From contig JAHBWF010000001.1 in NCBI GenBank assembly GCA_019637105.1, positions 124,001 through 188,000 of the forward strand: a DNA stretch of 64,000 bases. The letters are read 5' to 3'. Shown in pieces: positions 8,987-16,169 of the stretch. The notes below the pieces were generated by a model, which was not told where the DNA came from, ran no database searches, and was given only the letters and a program-made list of their open reading frames with translations. The DNA comes from Labilithrix sp. (GTDB lineage: Bacteria > Myxococcota_A > Polyangia > Polyangiales > Polyangiaceae). The position numbers were made by a program, and so were the translations under genes. Position 1 is the first letter of the stretch, and every line of letters starts with the position of its first letter.

Positions 8987-10113
8987 AAGTCCTGTTCGTA
9001 GACGACGAGCCCCGAGTCCTCGAAGCGATCCAGCGGATGCTGTCCGACGCGGCCGGCTCCTGGGAGGTCATCACCGCGAGCAGCGGCCCCGAGGCGCTCG
9101 CGATGCTCGAGGAGTCCCGCTTCGACGTCATCGTCACGGACATCCGCATGCCCGGGATGGACGGCGCCGCGCTCCTCAGCAAGGTGCACGAGCGCTGGCC
9201 GTCGATGACGCGCATCGTCCTGTCCGGGCACACGGACCAGGAGCACGCGATGCGCGCGATAGGGAGCGCGCATCAGTTCCTGAGCAAGCCGTGCAGCCCG
9301 AAGAAGCTCACCGAGGTCGTCGAGAACGCGTTCTACCTGAGCGCGCTCACGCCGAACTCGCGCATCCGCGAGCTCGCCGCCGCGGTCCACCGCCTCCCGG
9401 CGATGCCCAAGGTCCACGAGCGGATCCTCACGTTGATCGACGGGTCGAACGCGAGCGTGCGCGACGCGGCCGATCTCGTGTCGCAGGACCCCGGGCTCTG
9501 CGCGAAGATCTTGCGCGTCGTCAACTCCGCGTTCTTCGCGCGCGGGCAGGTCGTCCGCGACGTCCGCACCGCGACGGCGCGGGTCGGGCTCGATCTCCTC
9601 CGAGCGCTCGTGCTCTCGGAGCGCGCGTCGTGCGGGCTGTCCGGCAAGCGCGTCGAGCAGATCCAGCGCGACGCGCTCGACGCCGCCGCGGTGACGATGC
9701 GGATCGTCTCGCCCGACGACCAGCGGACGGCGTTCACCGCGGCCCTGCTCTGCGACGTCGGCACGCTCGTGCTCGAACAAGGCGCGCCCGACGAGATCGC
9801 CGCCGTGCGCGCGCACGCCGCCGAGAGCCTGCTCCCGCTCCACGTGGCGGAGAAGGAGCTCCTCGGCTCGAGCCACGCCGACGTGGGCGGCTACGTCCTC
9901 GGCCTCTGGGGGGTGCCGCCGGTGATCGTCGACGCCGTGCTCGGTCACCACGACCTCGGCCGCGATCCGTCGGCGCTCTCGGCGGCGGTGTACGTCGCCC
10001 ACTGCATCGTCGCGGGCGACGTCGTCTCGGCGGAGGCCGCGGAGCGCGCCGGCGTGGCGTCGCGGCTCGCGGAGATCCGCCAGGCTTACATCGAGGACAA
10101 GTACGCCGCGTGA
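8983..10113 (+). CDS. Response regulator with HDOD output domain
   Basis: The 376-aa product has an N-terminal receiver domain with acidic pair 'DDE' (residues 7-9), phospho-acceptor Asp53 in 'IVTDIRMPGMDG' and conserved Lys in 'FLSKPCSP'. From about residue 130 an HDOD domain follows ('LPAMPKVHERILTLI', 'LVSQDPGLCAKILRVVNSAF', 'YVLGLWGVPPVIVDAVLGHH'). HDOD domains resemble HD phosphohydrolases but usually lack metal-binding residues and act in signalling, including polar flagellum regulation in other proteobacteria. The start ATG overlaps the kinase stop (ATGA), so the pair is very likely a two-component system. The same RR-HDOD arrangement is frequent in deltaproteobacteria. Confidence 0.9.
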   Translation: MKVLFVDDEPRVLEAIQRMLSDAAGSWEVITASSGPEALAMLEESRFDVIVTDIRMPGMDGAALLSKVHERWPSMTRIVLSGHTDQEHAMRAIGSAHQFLSKPCSPKKLTEVVENAFYLSALTPNSRIRELAAAVHRLPAMPKVHERILTLIDGSNASVRDAADLVSQDPGLCAKILRVVNSAFFARGQVVRDVRTATARVGLDLLRALVLSERASCGLSGKRVEQIQRDALDAAAVTMRIVSPDDQRTAFTAALLCDVGTLVLEQGAPDEIAAVRAHAAESLLPLHVAEKELLGSSHADVGGYVLGLWGVPPVIVDAVLGHHDLGRDPSALSAAVYVAHCIVAGDVVSAEAAERAGVASRLAEIRQAYIEDKYAA

Positions 10114-10123
10114 GGGGTCCGTC

Positions 10124-10150
10124 GAAAATCGACTCAAGGATCGCCGAGAC
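10124..10150 (+). promoter_or_regulatory. Candidate sigma-28 promoter for flagellin
   Basis: GAAAATCG (10124-10131), then exactly 11 nt, then GCCGAGAC (10143-10150), compared with the FliA consensus TAAAGTTT-N11-GCCGATAA: 4/8 and 6/8 matches with correct spacing. It lies about 95 nt upstream of the flagellin ATG and fliA is encoded in the same cluster. The match could be chance in GC-rich DNA. Confidence 0.42.
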
Positions 10151-10244
10151 CAACCGTTCCCGAGAGTGAGGGGACGAGGCAGCCGAGAGAAGGCAGCCGG
10201 TCCCGAAACCCTCCCTCAACGAACGAAGATCAGGAGAAGTCACC

Positions 10245-11072
10245 ATGGCACTCAGCGTGAACACCAACGTCACCTCGATGAACGCGTACAACCAGCTCTC
10301 GAAGACCCAGGACGCGCTCAAGACGTCCTTCGCGCGGCTCGCGAGCGGTATGCGGATCAACAGCTCGGCGGACGACGCCGCCGGTCTCGGCGTCAGCAAG
10401 TCGATGAACGCGCAGATCCGCTCGTACGCGGTCGCCGAGCGCAACACGAACGACGGCATCAGCATGCTGCAGACGGCCGACGGCGGCGCCGAGCAGATCC
10501 ACGGGCTCTTGACGCGTATGCGCGAGCTCGCGGTGCAGGCGTCGAACGGCTCGCTCAGCGCGAACGACTACTCGAACATCGACGCGGAGTTCCAGCAGAA
10601 CCTCTCGGAGATCGACCGCGTCGCGGGCTCGGTTCAGTTCAACGGCATCAACCTGCTCCAGGGCACCGCCGCGGACAGGACCTTCCAGGTCGGGATCGGC
10701 ACGGCGGCCACCGACCAAATCGCGGTCAGCTTCGGCGGCGCGGACACGACGGAGCTGGCCGTCGCCGGCACGAGCGTGACGTCCTTCGCCAACGCGCAGT
10801 CGGCGATCACGAACCTCGACGCCGCCATCCAGACGCTCAGCGGCGTGCGCGCCGGCTTCGGCGCGAGCATGAACCGCTTCAGCGCCACGGTCTCGAACCT
10901 CCAGTCGATGCAGACGAACACGGCCGCCTCGCTGAGCCGCATCCAGGACACGGACGTCGCGTCGGAGACCGCGGCCCTCTCGAAGCACCAGGTCCTCTCC
11001 CAGGCGGGCGCGGCGATCCTCTCGCAGGCCAACCAGACCCCGCAGCTCGCGCTCAGCCTCCTCCGCGGCTGA
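10245..11072 (+). CDS. fliC: Flagellin
   Basis: The 275-aa product has the flagellin N-terminal D0/D1 helices ('ALSVNTNVTSMNAYNQLSKT', then 'LASGMRINSSADDAAGLG', 'GISMLQTADGGAEQIHGLL', 'ELAVQASNG') and the C-terminal helix region ending '...TPQLALSLLRG'. The variable centre is only about 60 residues, so the filament should be smooth with D0-D1 domains and little or no D2/D3. Flagellin is exported by the FlhA gate and polymerises under the FliD cap. A purine-rich ribosome-binding site (AGGAGA, about 10232) precedes the ATG. A candidate sigma-28 promoter lies upstream and a GC hairpin follows the stop. Confidence 0.96.
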   Translation: MALSVNTNVTSMNAYNQLSKTQDALKTSFARLASGMRINSSADDAAGLGVSKSMNAQIRSYAVAERNTNDGISMLQTADGGAEQIHGLLTRMRELAVQASNGSLSANDYSNIDAEFQQNLSEIDRVAGSVQFNGINLLQGTAADRTFQVGIGTAATDQIAVSFGGADTTELAVAGTSVTSFANAQSAITNLDAAIQTLSGVRAGFGASMNRFSATVSNLQSMQTNTAASLSRIQDTDVASETAALSKHQVLSQAGAAILSQANQTPQLALSLLRG

Positions 11073-11076
11073 TCCC

Positions 11077-11095
11077 GCCGGGGCGTCCCCCCGGC
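11077..11095 (+). terminator. GC-rich hairpin after flagellin
   Basis: GCCGGGG (11077-11083) pairs with CCCCGGC (11089-11095) around a 5-nt loop, 4 nt after the flagellin stop. No T-run follows, so it may attenuate or protect the flagellin transcript rather than end it fully. Confidence 0.4.
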
Positions 11096-11182
11096 ACGGA
11101 GGGTGCTGGGGGACGCGGCCGGCCACGACCCTCCTCGACGAGCCGCTCGCGGCGATTCGGATTCGGAAGAGAGAAGCGACTC

Positions 11183-12529
11183 ATGGCAATTCAGCTCACC
11201 GGGCTCGGCGGCTTCGACTCAGGCAGCGTCATCTCGCAGCTCGTCGATCTGGCGAGGCAGCCGCTCCGCGACATCGACACGAAGAAGACCCAGGTCGACG
11301 TCGCGACCTCGACGCTCTCGAGCTTCTCGGCCAAGCTGACCGCGCTCAAGAACGCGGCCACCGCGCTCGCGACGCTCAGCGGCTTCACGTCGATGGCCGC
11401 CTCGTCGACGGACTCCGGCGTCGTGGCCACGGTCACGGGCTCGGCCGTCGCGTCGTCCTTCTCCGTCGAGGTGACGCAGCTCGCGCGGGCGCAGAAGACG
11501 CGCAGCGACGCGCAGAGCTCGGCGACCGCCCCGCTCGGCCAAGCCGGCGATCTCGAGATCGCGACCGACGGCGGCACCGTCACCGTCTCGATCCTGCCGA
11601 CCGACTCGCTCGCCGACATCGCGTCGAAGATCGGCCAGAGCGGCGCGCGCGTGAGCGCGGCCGTCGTCAACGCCGGGGGCTCGTACAGGCTGAACGTCCA
11701 GGGGCTCGATACGGGCGCCGCGAAGGCGTTCACGTTCACCGAGACCGGCGGCCTCTCCCTCGGGCTCTCGACGCCCGCGAACACGTACGAGACGGCCGAG
11801 GACGCGGCGCTGACGATCGACGGGCTCGCCGTCTCGCGGCCGACCAACTCGATCGCCGACGCGATCCCGGGCGTCACGCTCGCGCTGACCAAGACGACCA
11901 CCGAGGCGGCGACGGTGCGCGTCGCCGGGGACTCGTCCGCGTTGAAGGCGAAGCTGAGCTCGTTCGTCTCTCTCTACAACGACATCGTGAACACCGGCCA
12001 CAACGTCGCCGGCTACGGCACGACCAAGGCGCAGAACCCGGTGCTCGCCGCCGACTCCGGGATCCGCCGCGCCCTGGATCAGATCTCGTCGATCGTGACC
12101 GGCGCGGTCCCGAACGCGACGGGGGACTACCGATCGCTGTCCGCCGTCGGGATCAGCCTCTCGCGCGACGGCCTGATGTCGTTCGACGCGTCGAAGCTGG
12201 ACGCCGCGCTCGAGAGGGACCCCGAGTCGGTGCGTCGCCTCTTCGTCACCGACGCCCAGTCCGGAGCGACCGGGGTCATGAAGACGCTGAGCGACGCCAT
12301 CACCAACCTCGTCACCGGCGACAGCGGCGCGGTGAAGAGCCGGATCGACGCGCTCTCGGCGCAGAGCCGGCGGCTGGTGGAGTCGCGCTCGAAGAAGGAG
12401 GAGCGCGTGCTCGCCTACGAGCAGCAGCTCCGCCGTCAGTTCGCGAGCCTCGACCAGGCGATGAGCCGGTACCAGGCGATGTCCAACGCGCTCGGATCGA
12501 TCACGTCACTCACCAACAAGTCGGGCTGA
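11183..12529 (+). CDS. fliD: Flagellar hook-associated protein 2 / filament cap FliD
   Basis: The 448-aa product begins '[20 protein letters not shown]' followed by '[19 protein letters not shown]', the FliD N-terminal signature, and ends with the FliD C-terminal coiled-coil region ('[25 protein letters not shown]' region, then '[12 protein letters not shown]'). Ser/Thr/Ala-rich beta domains lie between. FliD caps the growing filament and guides flagellin insertion. The ATG at 11183 is chosen because the conserved N-terminus starts there; the frame stays open far upstream only because of GC bias. It is followed by its usual neighbour fliS, 41 nt downstream. Confidence 0.94.
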   Translation: MAIQLTGLGGFDSGSVISQLVDLARQPLRDIDTKKTQVDVATSTLSSFSAKLTALKNAATALATLSGFTSMAASSTDSGVVATVTGSAVASSFSVEVTQLARAQKTRSDAQSSATAPLGQAGDLEIATDGGTVTVSILPTDSLADIASKIGQSGARVSAAVVNAGGSYRLNVQGLDTGAAKAFTFTETGGLSLGLSTPANTYETAEDAALTIDGLAVSRPTNSIADAIPGVTLALTKTTTEAATVRVAGDSSALKAKLSSFVSLYNDIVNTGHNVAGYGTTKAQNPVLAADSGIRRALDQISSIVTGAVPNATGDYRSLSAVGISLSRDGLMSFDASKLDAALERDPESVRRLFVTDAQSGATGVMKTLSDAITNLVTGDSGAVKSRIDALSAQSRRLVESRSKKEERVLAYEQQLRRQFASLDQAMSRYQAMSNALGSITSLTNKSG

Positions 12530-12570
12530 GCGCGCCGCTCGTCCTCGACGCGTCGACAGGAACCACCTCG

Positions 12571-12957
12571 ATGAACGCCCTCATGTCCGTCGCCGCCGCC
12601 GCCTCCCGTTACCGCGGCGTCCAGCTCAACACCGCGTCGCCCGCCCAGCTCGTCGTGATGCTCTACGACGGCATGCTCCGCTTCGTGAGCGAGGCCGACG
12701 ACGCCCTCGTGCGCGGCGATCGCGCGCGCGCGGGCGAGCGCATCGGGCGGGCGATCGCCATCGTCGACGAGCTCGCCGCGACGCTCGATCCGACGCACGC
12801 GCCGGAGCTCGCCGAGAACCTGATCGCGCTCTACGGCTTCTGCAAGCGTCGCCTCTTCGAGGCCAACCTCAACCGCGACCGCGACGCGCTCGCCGACGTC
12901 GTGACCTCGCTCACGCCGCTCCGCGAGGCCTGGGCGAGCGTCGCCGGGGGCCGCTGA
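12571..12957 (+). CDS. fliS: Flagellin export chaperone FliS
   Basis: The 128-aa, mostly helical product matches FliS: '[20 protein letters not shown]' followed by '[12 protein letters not shown]' is the family's best-conserved stretch. FliS binds the C-terminus of flagellin in the cytoplasm, prevents premature polymerisation and hands it to FlhA. Length is normal (about 125-130 aa). It follows fliD as in most bacteria, and a very strong hairpin begins 25 nt after its stop, consistent with the end of this transcription unit. Confidence 0.93.
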   Translation: MNALMSVAAAASRYRGVQLNTASPAQLVVMLYDGMLRFVSEADDALVRGDRARAGERIGRAIAIVDELAATLDPTHAPELAENLIALYGFCKRRLFEANLNRDRDALADVVTSLTPLREAWASVAGGR

Positions 12958-12981
12958 TCTCCTACACCGTCGCCGCTCGGG

Positions 12982-13062
12982 CGTGATCGCCCGCCGTGAG
13001 CCTCCGCTTCGGGCGCCCGTTCGGGCGAGCGCCCGAAGCGGAGGCTCGGCGCGTCGATCACG
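12982..13062. terminator. Long hairpin with 19-bp perfect stem after fliS
   Basis: GAGCCTCCGCTTCGGGCGC (12998-13016) is perfectly complementary to 13029-13047 around a 12-nt loop. An outer stem CGTGATCG (12982-12989) pairs with CGATCACG (13055-13062) across a small internal loop. It separates fliS from the sigma-54 activator gene. A terminator role is inferred from position; there is no T-run. Confidence 0.55.
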
Positions 13063-13105
13063 GATCCGCGTCCTCGGTGTCCGGGCTCGGCGCGATCGCG
13101 TCTTA

Positions 13106-14167
13106 ATGCGCGCGGCGGCGGGCCGTTCCTTCTCCTCGCGGGAGACGGAAGCGATGGCGTCGGGGTTCGTGGCGAGCAGCGGGGCAATGCGTGAAGCGCT
13201 CGACGTGCTCGCGCGCGTCGCGCCGTCGGGGTGCACGGTGCTCGTCACCGGGGAGAGCGGCACGGGCAAGGAGGTCGTGGTCCGCGCGCTCCACGAGATG
13301 AGCCCGCTCCGAGACGGGCCGTTCGTCGCCGTCAACTGCGGGGCGATCGCGGACAACCTCGTCGAGAGCGAGCTGTTCGGCCACGCGCGCGGCGCGTTCA
13401 CGGGGGCGATGACGGCGCGCCGCGGCTACGTCGCGGCGGCCGAGGGAGGCACGCTCTTCCTCGACGAGGTCGGTGAGCTCTCGCCGGCCGCGCAGGTGAA
13501 GCTCTTGCGGCTCCTCCAGCAGCGCGAGTACACGCCCCTCGGCGAGACGAGGCCGGTGCGTTGCAACGTGCGCGTCGTCGCCGCGACCAACCGCGACCTC
13601 CAGGCGGAGGTCCGCGCGGGGCGCTTCCGCGAAGATCTCTACTTCCGGCTCGACGTCGTGCACGTGCACCTGCCGCCGCTCCGCGATCGCCGCGAGGAGG
13701 TGCGCCCGCTGGCGGCTCACTTCTTGCGGCTCTCGGCCGAGCGTGCGGGGCGCGCCGACGTCATCGGCTTCGCGCCGGGGGTGCTCGAGCTGCTCGAGGC
13801 GGACGACTGGCCCGGGAACGTGCGCGCCCTCGAGAACACGATCGAGCGCGCGGTGCTCCTCTCCGCGGGGACGGAGATCTCCGTGGACGATCTCCCCGCG
13901 CGCTTCCTCTCCCGCGCGGCGGCCGCGGCGCCGCCGCTCCCGAAGAGCCCGCGCGCGCCGTCGCGGAGCGACGGTCGCCTCACGCTCCCGCCGAGCGCCG
14001 GCGACGGGATGATCGATCTCCGCGCCGCGGTCGACGCGCTCGAGAGCCGCCTCATCCGCGACGCGCTCGAGAGGTCGAAGAACAACAAGCAGCGCGCCGC
14101 GGATCTCCTCGGGATCAAGCGGACGACGCTGATCGACATGATGAAGCGCAAGGGCCTCGCCGCGTAG
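13106..14167 (+). CDS. Sigma-54-dependent activator without receiver domain
   Basis: The 353-aa product is almost entirely an AAA+ sigma-54 interaction domain: Walker A 'GESGTGKE', the sigma-54 contact loop 'GAFTGA', Walker B '[12 protein letters not shown]', an R-finger region and '[18 protein letters not shown]'. The C-terminus is a Fis-type helix-turn-helix ('[20 protein letters not shown]'). It should remodel RNA polymerase-sigma-54 at enhancer-dependent promoters, plausibly flagellar genes as FleQ or FlrC do, but it has no N-terminal sensory domain. ATG at 13106 is chosen; ATG at 13154 is a good alternative because homology starts just after it. Upstream starts would fall inside the hairpin. 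Confidence 0.9.
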   Translation: MRAAAGRSFSSRETEAMASGFVASSGAMREALDVLARVAPSGCTVLVTGESGTGKEVVVRALHEMSPLRDGPFVAVNCGAIADNLVESELFGHARGAFTGAMTARRGYVAAAEGGTLFLDEVGELSPAAQVKLLRLLQQREYTPLGETRPVRCNVRVVAATNRDLQAEVRAGRFREDLYFRLDVVHVHLPPLRDRREEVRPLAAHFLRLSAERAGRADVIGFAPGVLELLEADDWPGNVRALENTIERAVLLSAGTEISVDDLPARFLSRAAAAAPPLPKSPRAPSRSDGRLTLPPSAGDGMIDLRAAVDALESRLIRDALERSKNNKQRAADLLGIKRTTLIDMMKRKGLAA

Positions 14168-14236
14168 CGCCGCGCGCGCGCCGCGGCTCGCGGACCGGGA
14201 GGAGGCGAAGAGCGAAAGGAAGAGGAGGGGGCGTCG

Positions 14237-14268
14237 CCGAGCGCCTGAACGGGAGAACGGGCGCTCGG
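14237..14268. terminator. Hairpin between convergent genes
   Basis: CCGAGCGCC (14237-14245) pairs with GGCGCTCGG (14260-14268) around a 14-nt loop. It lies between the convergent sigma-54 activator and membrane-protein genes, so it probably ends one or both transcripts. Confidence 0.45.
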
Positions 14269-14270
14269 AG

Positions 14271-15290
14271 CTAGAGGAGGCGCGCCGCGAACGCGAGGGC
14301 GATCGCCGAGACGACCAGCGGGAGCAGCGGGCGCGCGAGCGCCGAACCGCCGCGGCGGAGCAGCGCCCCGCCGGGCGCGACCCCCGCCGGGGCCGCGAAG
14401 ACGAGGAGCGCGTCGACGCCGTCCGCGCAGAGGACGACGCGGCCTCCACGGCGCGTCATGCGCCCGAGCATGCGCAGGCCGTCGCCGGGGGCGATCCGAT
14501 CGCGGACGACGACGTGCGCCGTGGGGATGTCCGGCTCGACGTAGGCGCTGGCCGCCACGTGCACGGAGGCGTCCCCGAGCTCGAGCCGGGCGGGCCGACC
14601 GAAGACCGTGAGCGCGATCTCCGCCGCCGACTCGCCGCGCGCGACGGCGACGAGCCGCGACGTCGTCTCCGTGTGCGCGACGACGTAGCCGCGAGCGTCC
14701 TGGAGCGTGCCGGGGTGGCTCGACGTCTCCTCGAAGACGCGCGTCTTCCGGTCGAAGATCGGGCCGTCCAGGTCCGGCGCGACGCCGTCGACGTAGCCCC
14801 ACGCGCCGTCGGGCGAGCTCGCGGAGAGCCGGCGCGCGCCGGCGAAGCGGAGCGCCCCGCGGAGGAAGGGCCACACCTGCCAGAGCGTGAGGCCGGACGC
14901 GAGGACGCCGAGCGCCGCGACGCCGGCGAAGATCCCCGCCGACGCGCGCGGGCCCGGCTCGACGACGAGCAGCACCGCGGGCCCGAGGCCGAACAGCGAC
15001 AGGAAGCCGAAGAACGTCGCGCCGTACCAGGGGGTCCGCCCCGACGGGACGAGGCTCTCGCGCGCTTCGAACCCGAGGATCGGCGCGCGGCGCGCGAAGC
15101 CGTGCGCCGCGAGCTGGAGGAAGAGGAGGGCGGCGGCGAGCGCGTAGGTGAACGCGCCGCGCCCCTCGATCGCGCGCGCGCCGTAGAGCCCGGCGATCGC
15201 CACGACGCCGAGGAGCGCCCCGACGACGGCGAAGACGTGCGGCCAGGGACCGAACGGGACGGGCGCGCGCGTCGCCTCCCGCGCCCTCAT
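14271..15290 (-). CDS. Multi-pass membrane protein of unknown function
   Basis: The 339-aa product has three or four hydrophobic segments in its first 170 residues, a hydrophilic region of about 150 residues ('WGYVDGVAPDLDGPIFDRKT', 'RLVAVARGESAAEIALTVFG', 'VHVAASAYVEPDIP') and a final hydrophobic segment at the C-terminus. I recognise no enzyme motif. The pattern of membrane anchors around a beta-rich domain that begins with 'G.V' is reminiscent of GIDE/MUL1-type membrane proteins, but weakly. The start at 15290 is 28 nt after the zinc-ribbon gene's stop, so the two are probably one operon. Confidence 0.6.
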   Translation of the reverse strand: MRAREATRAPVPFGPWPHVFAVVGALLGVVAIAGLYGARAIEGRGAFTYALAAALLFLQLAAHGFARRAPILGFEARESLVPSGRTPWYGATFFGFLSLFGLGPAVLLVVEPGPRASAGIFAGVAALGVLASGLTLWQVWPFLRGALRFAGARRLSASSPDGAWGYVDGVAPDLDGPIFDRKTRVFEETSSHPGTLQDARGYVVAHTETTSRLVAVARGESAAEIALTVFGRPARLELGDASVHVAASAYVEPDIPTAHVVVRDRIAPGDGLRMLGRMTRRGGRVVLCADGVDALLVFAAPAGVAPGGALLRRGGSALARPLLPLVVSAIALAFAARLL

Positions 15291-15318
15291 CGCGCGTCTC
15301 GCGCTCCGCGGCGAGCGA

Positions 15319-15978
15319 TCATCGCGGGCCGTGGCCGCGCATGAGGGCGCCGATCGACGCGAAGAGGTCGGAGAAGAAGCCACCGCCGCCTTCCCTCGGG
15401 GACGCGGCGGGGAGCCCCGCGTTCTTCAGGTCGTCCTCCGTCAAGGCGCCGGCGCGCCGATCGCGGAACGCGGCCGCGAACATGGCGAGCTCGTCGCGAT
15501 CGAACCAGGTCCCGTGCTCGTCGCAGACGTCGACCGAGTAGACCGTGTCCGGGATCGCCACCCGGCGCATCGTCGTGGCGCACGCGGGGCACGCGAGCTC
15601 CGCCACGCGTTGCTCGTGCGGGACCGGCGTCGCGATGACGCGCGTGAGCTCGCGGGCGAGCGCCTCGACGTCGGAGTCCGTGCGTTCGCGGAGGGCGTCG
15701 ACGGTCGCGTTGTCGACCCACAGCCCCGCGCAGCGGAGGCAGCCGCGGAGGTGAGCGTCGCGCACGCGCCCCTCCCGGAGCTCGCCCGCGCAGCGCGGGC
15801 ACCGCGCGCCGCCGGACCCGACGTCGGCGACGACCACGCGTTGCACGACGCGCTCGACGACCTCGACGGCAGGCGGCGGCGCGACGGCGGCGCCGCAGAA
15901 CGGGCACGTCGCCGAACGCCGCGCCGCCGGCGCAGGCATGGGACCACCGCAGCGAGGGCAGGAGATTTCGCGAGGCAT
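15319..15978 (-). CDS. Zinc-ribbon protein (TFIIB-type zinc finger repeats)
   Basis: The 219-aa product opens with 'CPRCGGPMP...CPFCGAAV', a Cys4 zinc ribbon. A second ribbon follows ('CPRCAGELREG...CLRCAGLWVD', with the GLW(V/I)D tail typical of the zf-TFIIB family) and a third ('CPACATTMRR...CDEHGTWFDRDEL', where His replaces one Cys). The C-terminus is Gly-rich and ends in 'HGPR'. Such proteins are common in myxobacteria; their role is unknown. The start at 15978 is chosen because the first ribbon begins right there; in-frame upstream sequence is low-quality. It precedes a membrane-protein gene on the same strand. Confidence 0.8.
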   Translation of the reverse strand: MPREISCPRCGGPMPAPAARRSATCPFCGAAVAPPPAVEVVERVVQRVVVADVGSGGARCPRCAGELREGRVRDAHLRGCLRCAGLWVDNATVDALRERTDSDVEALARELTRVIATPVPHEQRVAELACPACATTMRRVAIPDTVYSVDVCDEHGTWFDRDELAMFAAAFRDRRAGALTEDDLKNAGLPAASPREGGGGFFSDLFASIGALMRGHGPR

Positions 15979-16169
15979 CCGGCGAGCGAAGCGAGCGGAC
16001 TCTTCGAGGTCAAGGGGCGGCTCGATGCGCCGAATTTCGGGGACCGAAGGGAAGATCGGAAGATCGGCGCGACGAGCTCCCGTTTCGGGCGGGCGCCCGA
16101 GACGGCGGCTCACGCCGAGCGATCCTAGCCATAGCTCGATCTCGGCCCCCCGAGGGGCTCACCCTCGGG

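Noticed and set aside
10166-12529. Long frame joining flagellin and fliD
   Set aside because: The FliD family N-terminus begins at 11183; upstream codons are a shadow of flagellin in another frame.
12983-13105. Earlier start for the sigma-54 activator
   Set aside because: It would place the N-terminus inside the 19-bp hairpin and give Arg-rich sequence unlike any activator.
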